A DNA stretch of 64,000 bases from Larimichthys crocea (taxonomy: Eukaryota; Chordata; Actinopteri; Sciaenidae): the NCBI RefSeq assembly GCF_000972845.2, contig NC_040013.1, forward strand, positions 7,528,061 to 7,592,060, read 5' to 3'. Of this stretch, positions 13,701-24,830 are shown one piece after another. The first letter of the stretch is position 1; every line of letters starts with the position of its first letter. The notes below the pieces were generated by a model. It saw nothing but the letters and a program-made list of their open reading frames with translations, searched no databases and was not told the DNA's origin. The translations under genes were made by a program, and so were the position numbers.

Positions 13701-16700
13701 CTTTTCAGGCCTCATATCATATATTTCATCTACCGTGTACTGTCAGTGTAGTTCAGTGTGTGATGCATGCGATTCATATCCCGTCTTAATCTGTCCTAAA
13801 CTATCACAGCATCCAATCAAGGGAGTAAGGTCATGTGTCGGGCGATTAAATCACATCATCTATCTGACAATCTTTCTAATTGTGACGACCACACTTGGAT
13901 TAAAGCAATTTCCACCACAATTATAATTTTGTCGTCTGATTACACGGCTCTCGGCTCTGTGTATTTTAATAAAGGCCGTCAAGTAAGTCTAGCATCAAAA
14001 GAAATGGAGTCATATCAGCCACTAGGATATGATGAGGGAGATGGATAACGAACACAGCCTTCGACGTGCATGTACTTGTCCGTACACAGGGAGCGCGATT
14101 TGATCCTCACATTCAGTGTTAAAGGGAGTCTCCAAAGAGCCTGTGATTCTTACTTCACTCGTCGTCACTTTCTTACCACCCAAATACAAAAAAAGAGAAA
14201 TGGAACTGATTTTATATTGAGCCAAAGTTTTAACAATGCCATTAAATTTTAAATTTCTTTTTAAAAAAAAGCGTCTCCCACCTGTCTCCTCGTCATAACT
14301 CTCGTGTCTATGTGAGGCACTGACTTTTGTTCCTCAAAGCTTTTCACTTGAATTATTCTTCTAACTTCCCACAGACAAGAACCTTCCAAACAGCTCCAGC
14401 GTGGAAGTGGAAGTGACACCACCCATGAATGGGACGGCAGGGCAAGAGGGGGAAACGGTAAGAAGTCACGGCACACGACGCGTCACACCTGCAGTTTATA
14501 CTAATTTCATCCGCTAGCCGACCAGTCGGGTTGTGTTATGAAAAGGCGACAAAACTGAGAGACAGATATCGCAGTTAGAGAGACATTTATGAATATTTTA
14601 TGCCTCTCGTCTGTGTCTGTGTTCCACCTTGAGTGTGATTGATGCAAAGGTTGCACCGACTATGGCACAGGTCACTACTGCTGATATTTTCCCAGCATGC
14701 ACTCGGGCGAGTTCCTCAATCTTCAGCCAGACCTGCCAAAGACCCGCCTCTTCCCACTGAGTTCTGTAATCACACTCCTCACTCACCTGCTGCTCCCCGC
14801 CACTGGGTGCTCAAAATGAACACACTCGCACACGTGCTTCAACACACACACACATATATAGTCTTTGACATTCGGCCAGGCACAGAGCCTCAGAATGGCA
14901 CCTGCAGCAGTCGTGCTGGCATGAGCGATGGCGGTGGGAAGCAGCAACCCGCCAGGCCAGCAGACGGTCCTGGGGCAAGTGGGCAACAAATCAAAGTCGA
15001 GCAAATGCAAAAGAGATGGGTGTGTCGGTCATTCTGCTGTATTCTGATTCGTTATATTTTTGATCAAGAGTAACCCCAAGACAGACTGAACCCTGCTGCC
15101 ACCCAGCAAAAAGTTTCCAAGTTTCCAACTTAATCCTTGGTAATGACATTGCTGGGGGCAGAAAACAGGTCAGGCAACTTTGTGTCTTCATAAACTTTAT
15201 AAATTGCTGTAGCTCTACTTGTATTTCCTTTTCGATGCCTGTGGGAATGGCGGACTCCGCCACTAACAACTATATAAAGAGGCAATTATTGTGTAAATAA
15301 AGTCTTTAGCGCAGTAAATGCTAGCCATAAACGGTGTCAAAAATTAGGTTTTATAGTACTGAAATCTTTTTTTTTTTTTTCCACGGCAGAGGCAGACTTG
15401 AAATGGAGGGTGGATGGGGGATGTATGACATGCTTAGATGGAATTCAGCCAGAGGCGTTGCGGTTATGTTATGTTATGCTGTGGCATGCAGTGTAAACAT
15501 TTAGCTTCAAACGTGCCATCGGTAAAAAAAATTCTGCCCTTCCTCTATTTAAGTTTTGCCGTTAAAATATTTTTTCTCCACACACCCACCCAATTTTCTA
15601 ATGTTTTTTTTTTCAAGGCCTAATTTCTTTTCGGTTAATCTGATGCATGTAACCTTCATTCAAGCTACTAACCCACTATATTAATCTTTTTTCATTTTTT
15701 TCTAACTGATCTTTTGAACCATAAGGATTTTAATCTCTATGCATGTATCCGCCTTTGAATCAAAGCCCAGACTGCCTTTTAGTATGCTGAGTCGTAGGGA
15801 TGAATGATTCTTAAAAAATAAGATCTTCCTGCACTTAAAAAATAGATGCAGTAGCACTTTGACATACAGCATGCCCCCTGAGTAAGATACAGTAGTCTAT
15901 AAATACAAACCGGTGTGGAAGCATATAGGAGCTTCTCAGAATAGACTGCACAAGAAACTGCTTAAGATGAGCTCTGATTCCCAACATGACCACGTGTGTA
16001 TTGATCTCTCTCACTGCAAGTTGTTTTTAGATTGATCTCTCAGTCTTGTGTTTACTGATCAAACTGTCATCACTGCCCAGAAGCTGAACATATTTCAGCT
16101 CACATCATAACATATCTTTTTAAGGTGACGACAGAAAAACTGATAAATGAAAAGCAGAAAAAAAATAATAATAACATTTTCAGGTAGTAAATTGGTGGAT
16201 CGGTAAGAGCTGGACTCTTATTGGCACGCCAAAGTCTCACACGCTCCTATTTTTAGAGGTCTGCCCCACAGTGCACCTGCCTGTGTCAGCTAGGAAGTAG
16301 CTGGAAACAGCTCACACCTTCATATGACGCCAGAGGCTCTGTCATACTAATTGTTCAATTCCTCCCGGATGCCTTGGTAACCAAGATTGGGGAATAAGGA
16401 GACTGCTAAGGTCAAATTAAAATCTGCAGCAGCCTTCGAGCACAATTTCCTGGCTCCCGTTTTTGTTGGTTAAAACCCTTGAGATCTGTCTGAGAGAAAT
16501 GATCACAAACTGTAATATTGCCCAAAACCAGGAAGATTTTATTTTTCATAGAAAACATCATATAGTGAGTGTATAAGCGCAGTAAACATTCAACACATTC
16601 CGGGTATGACTAACAGCACAATTGTCTTTCAGTAAAATATATTCAGGATTTTCAACATTGAGCACACATTTTGAACATTTCTAAGAACATAAAGCTTCTG

Positions 16701-19700
16701 TAATCACTTCTTTAGATAACATACTGGGAAATCTAACAGGAATTTATGATTCGCCCTACTTCCTCTATCACAACTCAAACGATCAAAGTAAACAAATAAA
16801 TGAATAAGGATGTGTGTATCATGCGTTTATTGTGTTTCAGCATGAATTGACAATCGTATTTGAATCTCTGCTTTTCTTTTTGCTAAATAGAGAGAATTTC
16901 ATATCCAGATGGAGCCTGGATAAAAAAAATAAAAATAAAATCCAAATAGCAGATGTCGATATTTACGCCGTGGCAGCTGTTACGGTGACGAGTCATGTTC
17001 GGAAAAAAAAGAAGATGAATCCTCTGTGTGACACTTTTAATATGATGCTGAAGAAATCGGTGTAAAAGTATTAAAATAAACACAAGAAAAGATCATTTCA
17101 GGTACATTGCTGCGTTACGTCCGTTCCATGAGGGGTAAAAGTTGCATCAACAAAGTAATGCGAATGCAGCTGTGCTTACAGTATGTGTGTGACCACACAA
17201 AAAGCGTGAGCATTGCCTTACACCAGGTGCCGGCGCACACGCTTCCCTCTGGGAACAAAAAAAAAAAAAAAAAAAAAAAAGCAAATGTCACACCTCCCTT
17301 CACGGCTCTGTGGTGCCTGGTAAAAGTCAGTGCCTTTAAGCTCGGAGTTGGCAGTGTTGCCAACTGAGACACCACAGGGCAGGAAAGAGCCCCCAAGGGG
17401 CTGGCATTTGGAAACCATCTCAGAGAAAGGAGCACCAGCTCTATGGGGGTACTTTAGCAGATAAAGCAAGGAAAGCAAATTATAAATAGACAAATGAAAG
17501 GACTCATAGTGTGCAGTGTCAGCCAGAAATAGTTACCTGCATGCAGCCAACATACCCATAAAAGAGCTGCAGGGCAAATATAAGGCAACTTTTCCTGATG
17601 GAACACAAGAAGAAGCTGTCCCGCACACTTCTCATATGGAAATCAGTGGATCTGGTTCAGAATTGATCTAAAGCTTCCCATTTTTTCGGGGGGGTTTTTA
17701 GGCCTTTTTAACAGACAACAATGCAGCCATCTGGATATGGAGACGAGGAGAAATCCGAATGCTGAGCATAAGTGATGCAAACGCTGCCTTTTGTTTGGCA
17801 GCTCTGATTACCAAGGTTACCAGGCAATACTCAACAGCAGTAGCTGTCACAGCAGGATAAGCTCTATACGATTCATGATTTGTGTGCAGTAGCCAGCTTT
17901 AAAAGGTGTCTGCTTCACCTCGCTGTTATGACTGACTTTAAATTATTATTTACAGAGCATCATCTGTTAATCATAGACTAGTATGTCTTCGGTCCCAGTC
18001 TGTCTTTTGAACCCTTTTGCTGCAATGTTTTATTTTTACACCTTTAGCTAATATTACTCTCAAAAGGACAAAAGATATCCTCTAGGTCATCAGTGTGTTC
18101 TGCTCTGATCTGCATGTGTGGACCTGTTGTCTGCAGGTCCCCACGGCTCTGTAGCATCCTGTATAATTGGATACAAAGGGACCCAAGCAACGCTCCGCTC
18201 TCAGAAGGCTTTGTTGTTGTACCATTAAAGTTTGGTACCAAAACGTTTAATTGAGAGTTTGCTTTCGCAGAAGTAGGCACAAGAGCTAAACAGGTGAGGT
18301 TAATGCTTATACATGAAAGGATAAATTAGCCGTCCAAGGCACTGGTGTCTTAGAATGTGTCATCTTCAGACAGTGGCAGCTTATTTGATGCTGATTTGCA
18401 GAGAGGTGACAGTCTTTGGCTCACTTGGCTTTCCAGTGGCAGGACCAATCAGACCCGTGGGGGTCTGCCAGTGCAGCAAGCATCAGCAGTCAGCAGTGAT
18501 AAGCCCCTGATGACCTGGAGAGGCAAGAGACCTTCGGGCCTCGGCGCAATCTCCCAAATCACAGTCATCAGACTCTGTCTCTGTCTTAAGGTCACAGCAG
18601 AGCAAAGGCACGTTCAGGTCCTGCTGTCAGTTTCTGCAGACCTATGTGCTGTCCTCTCCCTCATGAAGTGCTTGTGTTGCAAGAGAGCTGCCAGCCTCTC
18701 TGGATAATTGCTATGGAGAGGTGTATCCCAATGAGACAAGTTATCAAGCCAAAGGAGACACTTGGATTGTAATGGATTTTTTTCCTTCAACCCTTTAGGA
18801 GCATGCAAAAAAGAATGACTCGACTCAATGTGCTATGTGACTCGTGTTTATCTTATTTACTCCCAGATGGTAAATTAAACATCATTACAATATATGGTAA
18901 TCATTCAATCAGAATTGCATGTTTGTCTGATGATAACCTTGATGTCCTTTCCCTCTTTCTGTTCTTTGGTGTCTCCTCTCAGGCTGAGGATGAGGAGGAG
19001 GAGGACCAGCCTCTGAGCTTGTCCTGGCCTGACTCCAACCGCAAGCGCCTCACCTACCTCTTGATCATACCAATAGTCCTTCCCCTGTGGCTAACGCTGC
19101 CTGACGTCAGGAAAACGGTGCGTGCACAAAACGTTTGTAACATGTCATCAGTTTTATCTGGATGAAGTCCTCATTCGACTCGTTGCTCTCTTGTTTTCTT
19201 ACAGTCATCACAGAAGTTCTTTCCCATCACCTTCCTGGGTGCCATCTGCTGGATTGCATGCTTCTCCTACCTAATGGTGTGGTGGGCTCACCAGGTACGC
19301 AGTTCTCGGAGACTCCCTTGGATGTGACATTGTTTAAAAAATAATTTGGTGTCATGTGATCACGACCACAGTCCCGGAACATTATAAAATCCTGACATGA
19401 GCATAATCCAAAGGATTCAAGTCATCCTTTCTCTCCATTTGTCATCCTTCTCCATCATTTTAAAATGAAACCATATTCTACAAAACCACCCACTCATAAA
19501 TAATTACAGTTGCCTTATTTAAAACAAAGAGATCTTCACAGCTGGAGTTTTGTCACCTCCACCACTTCCCAAGCAGCACAGGAAAATGAAAAATAGCTGG
19601 AACAAAAGATTAGGTTTTATTTACCCCTAAGCTTAGTTTCCTTTTTTTTTTCCAGGTTGGAGAGACCATTGGGATTACAGAGGAGATTATGGGCCTCACT

Positions 19701-21385
19701 ATATTAGCGGCTGGAACCTCCATCCCTGACCTCATCACCAGTGTTATTGTGGCACGCAAGGGGCTGGGTGATATGGCTGTATCCAGCTCCGTAGGCTCTA
19801 ACATCTTCGATATTACTGTTGGGTACGTTATCTGAGCACGATTTGAGTCTTGTGCATTGTTTTTTATTTATCTATTTATTTATGCATATTTGGAAACTGA
19901 GACCAATACAATGATGGTAGGCCAACTAATTTGGTAATATCATGACCATGAATACCGAAGCGTCTTACACCAAAACTCCACCGTGTGCGTGTCTGTCACA
20001 TCGCAGCCATGATGTTATTTTGGTCCGTTCTCCACGCAACTTCAAACGTACTGGGAGAGTTTCAGAAGCGTTTTGCCTGCCAGACTTTAGATACATAGTT
20101 TGTAATAATTAGTTTCCCTTTTGGCTGTTTTTACGACCGGCAGTTCGCACATGGCTTCCAGCCTGCATGAGCTGCTCAGTTTAGATTGACGCGGCCTCTG
20201 TGGAGATTGCGCGAGCAGGGGCCCCGCTTCTGAAACGGACTCCAGCAGCCGCAGTGCACACAGAACGCGTTGCATCAATGCCCGGTGGAATTTAGTGGTT
20301 ACATATCAAACACCCCCAAGCTGTGTCTTCGGCGTTCTTCTACCAGACAGGCAGCAGTTTGGCATGAACAGGAGGCGTCGAGCAGCGAGTGTTTATACGA
20401 GAGCTGGCATCAGCTGAATTGAGTCAGTATATGGCCGTGTATATGAGATTGTAGTATGGTACTGAGTGTATTTGCTGGCGCACTATAATGACACACCCTG
20501 GAGTCTACAGCTTGCTTTATACTTCACACACAAGAAGATAAACAGTAGTCCCGCCAAAGGCATAGTTTTTGATTCACAGTTGTGCTTTAATTATATTTCC
20601 CACAGTTGCCGAGTTCTTTTATTTACTCTGTAATATAGATATGGCCGCTACGTGCGTAGGCTCTAAAGATATGCCATAAGCCCTTAAGGCACAGCTATAA
20701 ATCTCCTTCACATTACATCACTGTAGCAACGTGAGAAATGAAACCGTTGGTAAGCAAAAACAACATTTTTCAGCTGCCGCCAAGTTGCTCATTAATTTGG
20801 TTTTGTGTGAGTTACACATTTATTGCTGTCACATTGTGCTGTGCTTAGTGTCATATTATCTATGTGCACATTACGTTATGCTCCGCCGTGCGCGAGCAAC
20901 CTGATATCAACCCGGAAACAAAGTCTTCAGCAGGAAATAATGTCTCAAAAAACATGACGCTTTACAAACCTGCTTTACACACTTCGGCCGTGTGAGCCAG
21001 GATATAATTTAAAATTGTTTTCATTTTTTTTTCACAGTACATTTTTATTGACTTTCAGTAGCTCATCGTAAAAACAAAAAAGGTCTCACGACATCTCCCA
21101 AGGGCAGCATGTAACATGTGTTTGTGTGTTTGCAGACTGCCGTTCCCCTGGCTCATGTGGTCCTTTTTCAACGACATACAACCGGTTAAAGTCAGCTCCA
21201 ACGGCCTCTTCTGTGCCATCGTGCTCCTCTTCATCATGCTCCTCTTCGTCATCATCTCCATCGCCGCCTGCAAGTGGCGCATGAGCAAGCTGCTCGGCTT
21301 CATTATGTTCATGCTGTATTTCGTCTTCCTGGTGGTCAGCGTTATGTTGGAGGACAGGATCATTACCTGTCCGGTGTCCATCTGA
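7742..21385 (+). CDS. slc24a2: K+-dependent Na+/Ca2+ exchanger 2 (NCKX2), 3' portion
   Basis: Seven exons encode the last 291 residues: 7742-7792, 11433-11531, 14375-14457, 18983-19117, 19205-19294, 19656-19822 and 21136-21385 (TGA). All junctions are AG/GT and the frame is continuous. NCKX2 is a plasma-membrane antiporter that exports Ca2+ and K+ against Na+ entry, mainly in neurons and cones. The product holds the end of the cytosolic loop ([12 protein letters not shown]), an acidic run (EDEEEEDQ) and the second transmembrane cluster. That cluster carries the alpha-2 repeat ([10 protein letters not shown] and [10 protein letters not shown], with the conserved Asp of PDLITS). The C-terminus, [12 protein letters not shown], is typical of NCKX1/2. 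The NCKX2 call over NCKX1 rests on the loop and the 17-residue cassette. The N-terminal exchanger half and promoter are missing only because the window starts inside the gene. The two middle introns (7793-11432 and 14458-18982) are large and hold repeats. Confidence 0.9.
7793..11432 (+). other. slc24a2: slc24a2 intron with CA/GT tracts and a SINE
   Basis: No coding exon is seen between the cassette exon and the next loop exon. The stretch holds CA-rich sequence near 8275-8330, GT/GA-rich sequence near 9660-9725 and a tRNA-derived SINE at 10118-10360. The short open frames here lack protein-like composition. Confidence 0.6.
10118..10360 (+). repeat. tRNA-derived SINE
   Basis: A tRNA-like head carries a B-box (ggttcaagtcc, 10151-10161). 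It is followed by the widespread fish SINE body phrase gaacaaggcaccaaac and a tail after gtgtgtaataag. The A-box is degenerate and the sequence cannot fold as a full tRNA, so this is a SINE and not a tRNA gene. Borders are approximate. Confidence 0.6.
11755..11785. repeat. Poly-C tract
   Basis: This is a run of C interrupted by a single A, inside a slc24a2 intron. It is low-complexity sequence likely to be poorly resolved by sequencing. Confidence 0.8.
11870..11981 (+). repeat. Fragment of the 2311-type teleost element, copy 3
   Basis: The phrase cctctaaagctcactaacta followed by tttgtttaatctgcacaaaa matches the interior of the elements at 2311-3177 and 24011-24417. The match stops where the Tc1-like element begins at 11982, so the Tc1-like copy appears to have landed in or next to this older repeat. 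Confidence 0.55.
11982..13221 (+). mobile_element. Tc1/mariner-family element with near-full length and 24-bp TIRs
   Basis: The ends are perfect 24-bp inverted repeats, beginning caccgtgttccaaattatta on the left with its complement ending at 13221. They are flanked by TA on both sides (11980-11981 and 13222-13223). The 1240-bp body carries a decayed transposase on the + strand. Size, TIRs and TA target site together identify a Tc1/mariner superfamily element lying in a slc24a2 intron. Confidence 0.9.
12177..13090 (+). pseudogene. Degenerate Tc1/mariner transposase
   Basis: A start (MGKKKDHSA) is closed at once by a stop, and several frameshifts and stops follow. The frame at 12411-12866 keeps the catalytic core: FTDE (first Asp), then [10 protein letters not shown] (second Asp). 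Past an in-frame stop, SPDLNPIE supplies the Glu. Counting through the stop, 37 residues separate the second Asp and the Glu, which suggests a DD37E-type family and not classical DD34E Tc1. The copy cannot encode an active enzyme. Confidence 0.85.
14458..18982 (+). other. slc24a2: slc24a2 intron, no exon recognised
   Basis: The two flanking exons join in frame to give GQEGET followed by AEDEEEED, as in other NCKX2 loops, so no exon is missing here. The intron contains short CA repeats (14842-14855), a poly-A run near 17258-17280 and no recognisable gene. Small open frames at 14639-15073 and 18357-18707 have no family features. Confidence 0.6.
19823..21135 (+). other. slc24a2: Last slc24a2 intron
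   Basis: The intron runs from the gtacgt donor after the SNIFDITVG codons to the tttgcag acceptor before LPFPWLM. I see no repeat with clear ends and no gene in it. Confidence 0.65.
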
Positions 21386-24300
21386 GGACCTCCGAGGACC
21401 TATTTCCTCTCCCTCGTCACTACCGCAACCACCAACAACATCCTTCCCTGCCATTGCTCACCCATGACCCTTGTGATCCTTTACTCCAGGACTAAAAGAA
21501 GGATAAGGAGGACTGGACAAAAGAATAATATAAAAAATATGGTGTTTCCCTATATTTTCAGTCAGCAGGTGGTGACAGGGAGGTGTTAAACCAACAAGGG
21601 CATAAGACTTTGGCTTGGCTGGTTTAACGTAGTCCTAACCTGAGCGGATTTTTATTTATACTTATTCTTATTTGGCAGGCGACGGTGGGTTATGGGTGTA
21701 CCAGCCAAATATAGAAGCATTATGCATGCCATTAGTGTCACTAGATGAGCTGGAATCAAGACTACACCTGGTAGATTGAGGAGAACGACCTCCTTTGAAC
21801 TTCAGGGGGGCGGGGGGGGGGAACAAGAGATACACTATATACAACTCTTAATAAACTCCTAATAAAAGCAGTGGCTGAGCTGAAATTCTGAGCATATTTG
21901 AACACACAAACCCTTTCAACCAGACCAAGACGCTGACAGCAAGAGTGAATTTGCGGATGAGGAAATGGCAAACTGTGTGGATGGAGTTTTCGTTCCAAAC
22001 GCGTTTCCCCTCTGATGGTATTGAACGAAAAGACTCTCCTACGATAACAACGATTGATGAAACACTCTTGCTGGACAGGCGAACTTCTTTTTTTTGTTAT
22101 TTGTTATTTGCAAATTCATCACGTGCTCGGTCTGAATGACGAGTTCAAGCTTCCTCTCTTCCCTGCCGGATGTCATTTCTCACAGCTGAATGTCTCCTCA
22201 GAGGATTCTTCATCTTTTTTTTCTTTTATTTTTGGATTCATTTTCATGAAATATATATAGAAGTAGCATTAGATTGTAGATCTGTAGCAGTATGAGTTAA
22301 TTTAGAGTCATCTTAACAATGTGCCCCTCTTTTTTTTCTTCTTCTTCTTTTTTTCTTTTGCCACGTTCTGATCGTACAGAACTTTTCATGCTTCAGACGC
22401 ACCGACTGACAAAGGCAAGAAAAAAAAAGCCTAACTGAAGTTTAGCCTCTCGAAATATATGCTAGCCTTCAATATCTTTCACTGGTTGGAAAAAAAAAAT
22501 AGGCATGAGTACTATGTCAAAATAATACATTTGAAAAGAACTTAACAGTGTTTAAGTGTCATGGTTGATTTAGATTAGTCAATGTGTAGTGCTTTGTTCA
22601 TAGTAGAACTGGGCTCAACTCACCGGCTAGTCAAGCTCCTGGGGTAGTAGTTTCAAGGAGTCAACTGCATGTAAAAATAGACACTTGGAGGTGAATAATA
22701 CCAATCAACATTTAAGAAGTCGTATACTAAAATGTATACTTCTTGAAACGTGTTTCATAACTTCTTAATGCAAACCACTGCTCAGTCTCTATGTAGAAAA
22801 TGTCAACATGTATGGTCAATGATATCTATCAAACTTGTGCAATTTCTTTTCTAATCAAAGGTGCTTTTGTGTGCATGTGTGCAATCTGCATTTGAAGTCA
22901 TCACACAATGACCATTTCCTTATATTTATCTATGACTAGAGGTTATACTACCAGTATTTTGCAACTAACTGCAAAGAAATATACACCAATCTGTGTTTTA
23001 TACCGGAGATAGAAATCATAATCACAATCTCTCTAAGCTAAATAGAATGTGGAAATCACAGATTTAACAGCAATATACCGTGTGTGTCGTCGTCGAGAAT
23101 CACATCCCCCCTCCATGCGTCCAGTCCCCCACCTCCTGTCTGACGTGCTCCGAACCCCAACAACGAGAAGAAGCGGGTGACCATTTCTCCGCAATTCCCT
23201 TTCCTGTTAGAGCTGGCCAGAAACACCTGCTTTACCTCAACACAGCCTCTGTACAGCAGCTTCGTAGGAATTAACTATAAAACAATAGTAAATAGATTCT
23301 CTGAATGTGTGAGGAGAAATGCATGCAAGGAATTTGGGCTGGTTACCCACTGACTGTACAGCTGAGCTTAGACCAACTATATATGTTCACTTTTATGCAT
23401 CCATTCGGAGAGAAAACACCAAGAACTCATTGATTTTACTTTGTAAATATGAACACCTGTTTTTGCAAGAACCAAATGGTCCACACATTCACATTTTTCA
23501 CCCTTCTTTATTTATATTTTGTAATAGTGGATGGAAAAGGACAAAGACGGTGGCCCTTTAGAATCATAGTATTATTGAGTGAAAAACAACACAAGCATTT
23601 ATTTTTAGACTGCACAACATCTCATTAGCATACATTATACTGTAAACATGTCAAATGAGGGCTTAAAGTACCATATTGCTTCCTCGGACAACACTGAGAC
23701 TTAGTGACGCTGACAGCATGTTTTCTGACATTTGGCAAAGGTTACAAATGCACGGGAAAAAGGAAACTATGATCCCTGCATCAACCAAACGCACTATGTT
23801 CAACTGTTTGGTGTGCTCTCATGCAGCATGTTTCCTTGAATATTTCCACAACCCAGATTCAAAGAGTCAATTTAATGCCTCTACGATGACTCATGTCCTT
23901 TGTGAAACTCTCCTGTGTGCATTTGCAATTAAACTCAGAGCGCCCACACACGCTTGTGAACACGATCACACCTCACCTCCAGTTTCTACTCGCCCCTATC
24001 TTTGAAATAATACCTTGTCATTTTGGGAAAATGCATGTTTTTGCTTTCTTGCTGAGAGTTGGATAAGATGTTGATGGACACTGTTTTAATGTCTGTGCGT
24101 TAAATATGAGGCTAGAGCCAGGTTAGTTTAGATTAGCACAAAAACTAGAAACTGGCTTGCATGGCTCAGTCCAAAAGAAACCAAATTTGCCCACCGGTAC
24201 CTCTGTAGCCATGTTTGATTAATCTGTACAAAAACCAGTGTAAAAACATGAAGGTTTGGTTTTATGTGCAGGCCAAGATAGCTGCTAGCATTTGAGCTAA

Positions 24301-24830
24301 GTTAAGCTAATAGTTAGCTTGTAATAGCTTCATATTTAGCATACAAACATGAGAGTGGTATCAACCTTCATGTGTAAAGAGAATATGCACATTTCCCAAA
24401 ATGTCTATTTCTTTAACAGGTCAAAAGGTCATCTGCTTGATTTTGGTTGACCTTCTACCACTACGGTCACATGTGCAACTCTTTATTATTTTCCTTCTCC
24501 AAAGTTTTCATGGTGTTCTTGTGTGAGAGCATGAATGGTGAGAGGAAAAACAAAAAGAATAAAATCAAAAAGGCAAATGGGTTTTAGCACGTGAGCTTGG
24601 CATTGGTTGTGGTTCACCAGGGTAAGTGACTGTGAAAGTTGACCACTAATGAACATTCTGTAAATGTTTTATTTTCTTGGTGTTGATGTAAGATTTATTT
24701 AAGGTGTACATATATACAGATACAAATAAACCATATAATCTATATGTGTAAAAGAAATATGTCTCTTTATGTAAAAACACAAAGTATATAATAAAACAAA
24801 TAAAGATGATAATTCAAATATGCAACAATG
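21386..24830 (+). other. slc24a2: Probable slc24a2 3' UTR
   Basis: No gene is seen for over 3 kb after the stop. The stretch is AT-rich, with a G-run at 21808-21821 and poly-T/CTT runs near 22325-22360. A cluster of polyadenylation-like hexamers lies at about 24725-24805 (aataaa in several registers). Long 3' UTRs are usual for this neuronal gene, so I infer that the transcript ends near 24.8 kb. The repeat at 24011-24417 would lie inside it. The true end is not determined. Confidence 0.45.
24011..24417. repeat. Teleost non-autonomous DNA element, copy 2 (intact)
   Basis: The ends are inverted: cattttgggaaaatgcat on the left, and gcacatttcccaaaatgtc on the right. The interior has tagtttagattagcacaaaa, taatctgtacaaaaaccagt and gctaagttaagctaatagtt, which match the copy at 2311-3177. 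It lacks a coding frame, so it is non-autonomous. Its superfamily is not resolved from the sequence. Confidence 0.65.

Noticed and set aside
14639..15073. 144-codon open frame in a slc24a2 intron
   Set aside because: The composition is low-complexity in part (CA repeats), there is no motif, and the frame does not link to neighbouring exons by splicing.
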